Assembly (NCBI GenBank): GCA_903872505.1
Contig: CAIQKV010000096.1
Location: forward strand, 52,532 to 116,531
Direction: 5' to 3'
Source of the DNA: an uncultured Opitutia bacterium
GTDB taxonomy: Bacteria; Verrucomicrobiota; Verrucomicrobiia; Opitutales; Opitutaceae
Length of the DNA stretch: 64,000 nucleotides
Made by a program: the position numbers and the translations under genes. The notes beneath the pieces were generated by a model that had not been told where the DNA came from, searched no databases, and was given only the letters and a program-made list of their open reading frames with translations. The first letter of the stretch is position 1; each line of letters begins with the position of its first letter. Shown in pieces: positions 63,601-64,000 of the stretch.

Positions 63601-63850
63601 GCGACGTTGCGGCGGGCGCAGCGGCGGCCTTGGTGGTGGTCGTGGTGGTGGTCGTGGTCGCCGCCTGGGCGGCCTGACCCTCGAGTTCCGCGAGGCGCTT
63701 ACGCAGCGTCGCGTTCTCTTCCTGTAGCTTTTGGACGTCGTCGGCAGCAACGGCCCTCAAGGAGGGGACCGAAACCGCGACCAACGCTGCCAAACAGGCG
63801 ACCAGATATTTACTGGCCCTGTGCATTTGGTAGCTGGGTACTGAGTTCAT
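60680..63850 (-). CDS. TonB-dependent outer-membrane receptor with coiled-coil N-terminus
   Basis: A 1056-residue receptor. A signal peptide (about 1-36) is followed by a short heptad coil (VQKLQEENATLRKRLAELEG), a Thr9/Ala-rich linker and a TonB-box-like region. The plug (about 115-235) has SITDILRYTSSGSG, NFTMRGFQINTMLRDGVKRY and NTERVEIVKGPAALFFGNGA. The long barrel ends in LFITNKLSF with the terminal Phe needed for insertion. The plug resembles FecA/FhuA-type siderophore receptors. The coil plus Thr linker replaces the usual short N-terminus. It may also import glycans; the ligand is not evident. Its own strong terminator follows. Confidence 0.92.
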   Translation of the reverse strand: MNSVPSYQMHRASKYLVACLAALVAVSVPSLRAVAADDVQKLQEENATLRKRLAELEGQAAQAATTTTTTTTTKAAAAPAATSLATDEGVQTMSKFQVSSEKDKGYLKTNSATATRIGMEVQRTPLAIEIKSAEFLQDTNTQSITDILRYTSSGSGDNSFAMARPANGATPVGNFTMRGFQINTMLRDGVKRYTSFNLDNTERVEIVKGPAALFFGNGAPGGVINYISKVPVFARIPTTIEYITGTDQKQKFRIDTNQFFSPKAALRIIAASENSGGQRRFEYTKNNNATVGLTLVPFSSGKLRITTKAEYDDNKYSVTRSTEWFYPQAWFDAYKNTQTNPTDSSLLVLEAGALKNGFALGGNLPGTAGAATAMAGRYNIIGGYGNWGNDYRAATGLYTTPNYTKIERGAYYLDANGNKIHDEAFNWDARGSMSHDMVNTIDMTVEVSPTDWADFRYVVTHDNNRYDSIEGGYSPYADGRTFSSFGGVGGNSAGYYLHSMDHQFDLILKKDFWGLKNKLLIGGTFRESLQQYNAQAFLNYSQIPGATNAIANPGYVFTGGTTGQGGGANPGHVPPNQVIRDRFGVIKTVQQIYTQWDPGYEIQPDIKPLFAVDRNELDGYYYQEQAGYVNYQGQAFDDKLTILAGVRREMHRDSGQYLTDNFPWYSPPPTVYYDTVTYPENQYGYSASYSGDRDGNHSRVAGTSWMAGLSYQVRKDVNVYISSSKIYNRNGATNAGGYSTLDVPNWYNSAVGYLSSLPGGFAANPFIYNGVNIKSVADLTTALHNEGADTLIKPETGRNTEIGVKTSLWDDKLVGTLSLFHMFRVNRRVDDGTRQLNDPLNYTNNQQYFGPPGFVNPSGFNYINARLLRWRTVGQKDVVEGADFETIWSPIRNFQMLVNGAWLWTAKTDNAPTINKPGSAAYNALDLTTVAGNNSKVASDIYYGARLENVPEFRLNTFSKYTITDGVLHGLSLGLGTRYSSKMVISRDVTWNPLNGGFQSGNYFVFDALVSYPWELVGYKINTQISVQNLTDTLYFEGGVVASPGRQLFITNKLSF

Positions 63851-63969
63851 TCGTGTGTGGGTTGGTTTGTAGTTTCCGGTTTTGGCCCGGGTGACCGGGA
63901 CAAAAGTCGGGAAAGGGGGAAATCAATCAGGGGCAAAGCCTCTTCACCAAGCAGGCGAAAGGCGTGGCA

Positions 63970-63991
63970 GGGGGGTTACCGATCATGGGGG
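63970..63991 (-). promoter_or_regulatory. C-rich motif upstream of the TonB receptor
   Basis: On the minus strand CCCCCATG-ATC-GGTAACCCCCC, about 120-140 bp before the receptor ATG. It resembles the motif at 35939-35963 upstream of the S24-like lipoprotein. Both gene starts face away from it in the same relative orientation. Confidence 0.35.
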
Positions 63992-64000
63992 TGATATACC

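Noticed and set aside
60944-63727. 927-aa open frame antisense to the TonB receptor
   Set aside because: The sequence is Val/Arg/Gly-rich with no recognisable motif, and the minus-strand receptor is fully supported by its plug, barrel and C-terminal Phe.

Overview
The window is GC-rich DNA with dense gene packing. It has many 4-bp ATGA start/stop overlaps, a large TonB-dependent receptor, and DUF2264, AtuA-like and DUF692 genes. The gene content and style suggest a heterotrophic Verrucomicrobiota bacterium, most likely of the Opitutus type. This is inferred from gene content only, because no rRNA or tRNA gene is present.

Layout. 1-5.2 kb (minus): end of a putative outer-membrane protein, a YncE-like propeller, a hybrid histidine kinase with a coupled receiver protein, and a PAS-LuxR regulator. 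5.3-9.5 kb (plus): flavin reductase, thiolase, an AT-richer orphan gene inserted beside a duplicated thiolase tail, and an AMP-forming acyl-CoA synthetase. 9.6-19 kb (plus): a ferredoxin-fused 2-oxoacid oxidoreductase, an ADP-forming acyl-CoA synthetase, a DUF2264 protein, a tryptophanase-family lyase and a secreted TIM-barrel protein. 19-24.1 kb: 3-hydroxybutyrate dehydrogenase-like SDR, glycosyltransferase/sugar kinase pair, agarase-like protein and 2-hydroxyacid dehydrogenase. 24.1-27 kb (plus): a bufferin-type RiPP operon (Cys-rich precursor, DUF692/MNIO enzyme, DUF2063 partner, DoxX). 27-36.7 kb: assorted membrane, amidohydrolase, RNA-binding and pseudouridine synthase genes, a triple-repeat protein, a NarL/NarX-like two-component pair and an S24-like lipoprotein. 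36.7-45.7 kb: acyl-CoA catabolism (enoyl-CoA hydratase, AtuA-type proteins, carboxyltransferase, a split IcmF-like mutase, acyl-CoA dehydrogenase) with a second AT-richer orphan. 45.7-52.3 kb: asnS, DUF362 plus polyferredoxin, a VOC protein, a C1 peptidase and small membrane proteins. 52.4-56.7 kb (minus): MacAB-type ABC export operon. 56.8-60.4 kb (minus): methylcitrate cycle genes prpBCD. 60.7-63.9 kb (minus): TonB-dependent receptor.

Metabolic theme. The 2-oxoacid oxidoreductase, ADP-forming and AMP-forming synthetases, isobutyryl-CoA-mutase-like proteins, acyl-CoA dehydrogenase, hydratase, carboxyltransferase, thiolase and PrpBCD fit degradation of branched-chain or terpenoid acids to acetyl-CoA and propionyl-CoA. 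Propionyl-CoA would then enter the methylcitrate cycle. No biotin carboxylase subunit lies in the window.

The most notable items are the bufferin-like operon with its CKG hexapeptide precursor, tandem operator-like repeats and internal terminator; two AT-richer orphan genes abutting stop codons of catabolic genes, one flanked by a relic of its host gene's 3' end; palindromes inside apparent in-frame insertions of conserved enzymes; a conserved 57-bp leader shared by two unrelated genes; and the IcmF-like mutase split after its G-protein domain.
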